A stretch of DNA of 64,000 nt, from contig CAUWAG010000003.1 of assembly GCA_963556695.1 (NCBI GenBank), positions 4,216,001-4,280,000 on the forward strand. The letters run 5' to 3'. The stretch comes from Anthostomella pinea. Taxonomy: Eukaryota; Ascomycota; Sordariomycetes; Xylariales; Xylariaceae. Numbering within the stretch: the stretch's first letter is position 1; the number at the start of each line of letters is the position of its first letter. Of the stretch, positions 63,543 to 64,000 are shown piece after piece. The notes beneath the pieces were generated by a model. The model worked only from the letters and a program-made list of their open reading frames with translations, made no database searches and was not told the DNA's origin. The translations under genes were made by a program, and so were the position numbers.

Positions 63543-64000
63543 ATGGCTGCACCTCGTAGGTTTCATCACGCACATTCCATTCTCTTCTGGCGCGAGAGTA
63601 AAGGGGGGAGCCGTATATATTGCGACTATGATCTGAGCCGCAAGAAGTATCTAATCAACGGAAAACAGTGACGGTAGAGGACCAGGCGCGCTACACCGAT
63701 ATCATCGATGGCATTCTAGCTACTGCCGACCTGGAGACCGTCACCCGCAAGAAGATCCGCATGGGCCTTGAAACTGCTTTGGGAGGGAAGGACCTGAGCA
63801 AGCAGAAGGTAAGTCTATTCTGTAGTCACAGAGCCTATAGTAGCTATGCCACATACTAATACCATACTTAGACCGCAATCAAGGCTCTCATCGAAGAGCG
63901 GTTTGACGCGGTATCTACAACCGCTCCACCATCCTCGTCTACAGTTGTGAAGCAGGAAGCAACGTCCAGCCACTCGACCCCGAAGGGGCAAGCCAACGAA
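63543..64000 (+). CDS. DEK_C-domain protein, 5' part (gene leaves the window)
   Basis: Model: 63543-63555, 63669-63808 and 63872 onward. Exon 1 is ATGGCTGCACCTC before donor GTAGGT; intron 1 (113 nt) has CTAATC and ACAG; intron 2 (63 nt) has GTAAGT, TACTAAT and CTTAG. The protein starts MAAPLTVEDQARYTDIIDGI and continues TADLETVTRKKIRMGLETAL, with TAIKALIEERFD after intron 2. This is the DEK C-terminal (DEK_C) fold, a small DNA-binding helical domain at the N-terminus of fungal SWIB/UAF30-type chromatin proteins and at the end of some chitin synthases. The serine/threonine linker after it favours the SWIB type. The rest is outside the window. Confidence 0.65.

Overview
The window looks like a repeat-rich, subtelomere-like accessory region from a filamentous ascomycete (Pezizomycotina). 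Evidence: TTAGGG telomere repeats, short introns (about 50-115 nt) with GTAAGT-like donors and CTAAC/CTAAT branch sites, Tad-like LINEs carrying RNase H, Fot1/pogo transposons, a HET-domain remnant, a telomere-linked RecQ-type helicase relic, and in-frame stops that are mostly explainable as C-to-T changes in CAG/CAA/CGA codons, as expected from repeat-induced point mutation (RIP). Genus and species cannot be assigned from sequence alone.

Layout. 0-8.6 kb: a tiny MADS-box ORF, then nested transposons. A 5'-truncated LINE (family A, copy A1) lies in a gypsy gag gene and itself carries a 560-bp tRNA-headed SINE flanked by a perfect 14-bp target-site duplication. An SNF2-like relic and the first exon of a histidine-phosphatase gene follow. 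8.6-14.2 kb: LINE A2, with both ORFs open. 14.8-21.6 kb: copia and gypsy remnants. 23.1-23.9 kb: a spliced gene for a small membrane protein. 24.3-25.9 kb: a midasin (MDN1/REA1) pseudogene, abutting a 2.23-kb pogo element with 64-bp perfect terminal inverted repeats. 29-30 kb: degenerate tandem repeats. 31.9-34.3 kb: a HET relic and an intact C2H2 plus JmjC/cupin-like gene. 35.5-39.7 kb: LINE, copia and LTR scraps, including the heavily mutated LINE A3. 39.97-46.1 kb: full-length LINE B with an 11-bp target-site duplication and one nonsense codon. 47.3-48.8 kb: a six-exon gene for a predicted secreted protein.

The most striking object is at 50,025-50,401: about 39 TTAGGG units running directly into about 23 CCCTAA units, the arrangement expected from fusion of two chromosome ends. 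The right arm starts directly at a broken Fot1-type transposase, followed by a 4-kb telomere-linked-helicase pseudogene (52.5-56.5 kb) reading toward the repeats. Beyond lie an apparently intact cytochrome P450 gene (57.0-58.9 kb), an unrecognised gene fragment, a second helicase copy with an internal inversion, a solo LTR, and the 5' end of a DEK_C-domain gene that leaves the window at 64 kb.

Genes that look functional are few: LINE A2 ORF1/ORF2, LINE B ORF1, the C2H2/JmjC-like protein, the membrane protein, the secreted protein, the P450, the DEK_C gene and possibly the MADS-box ORF. The rest is mobile DNA in several nested generations. Intron models are my own splice-site readings and need transcript evidence.
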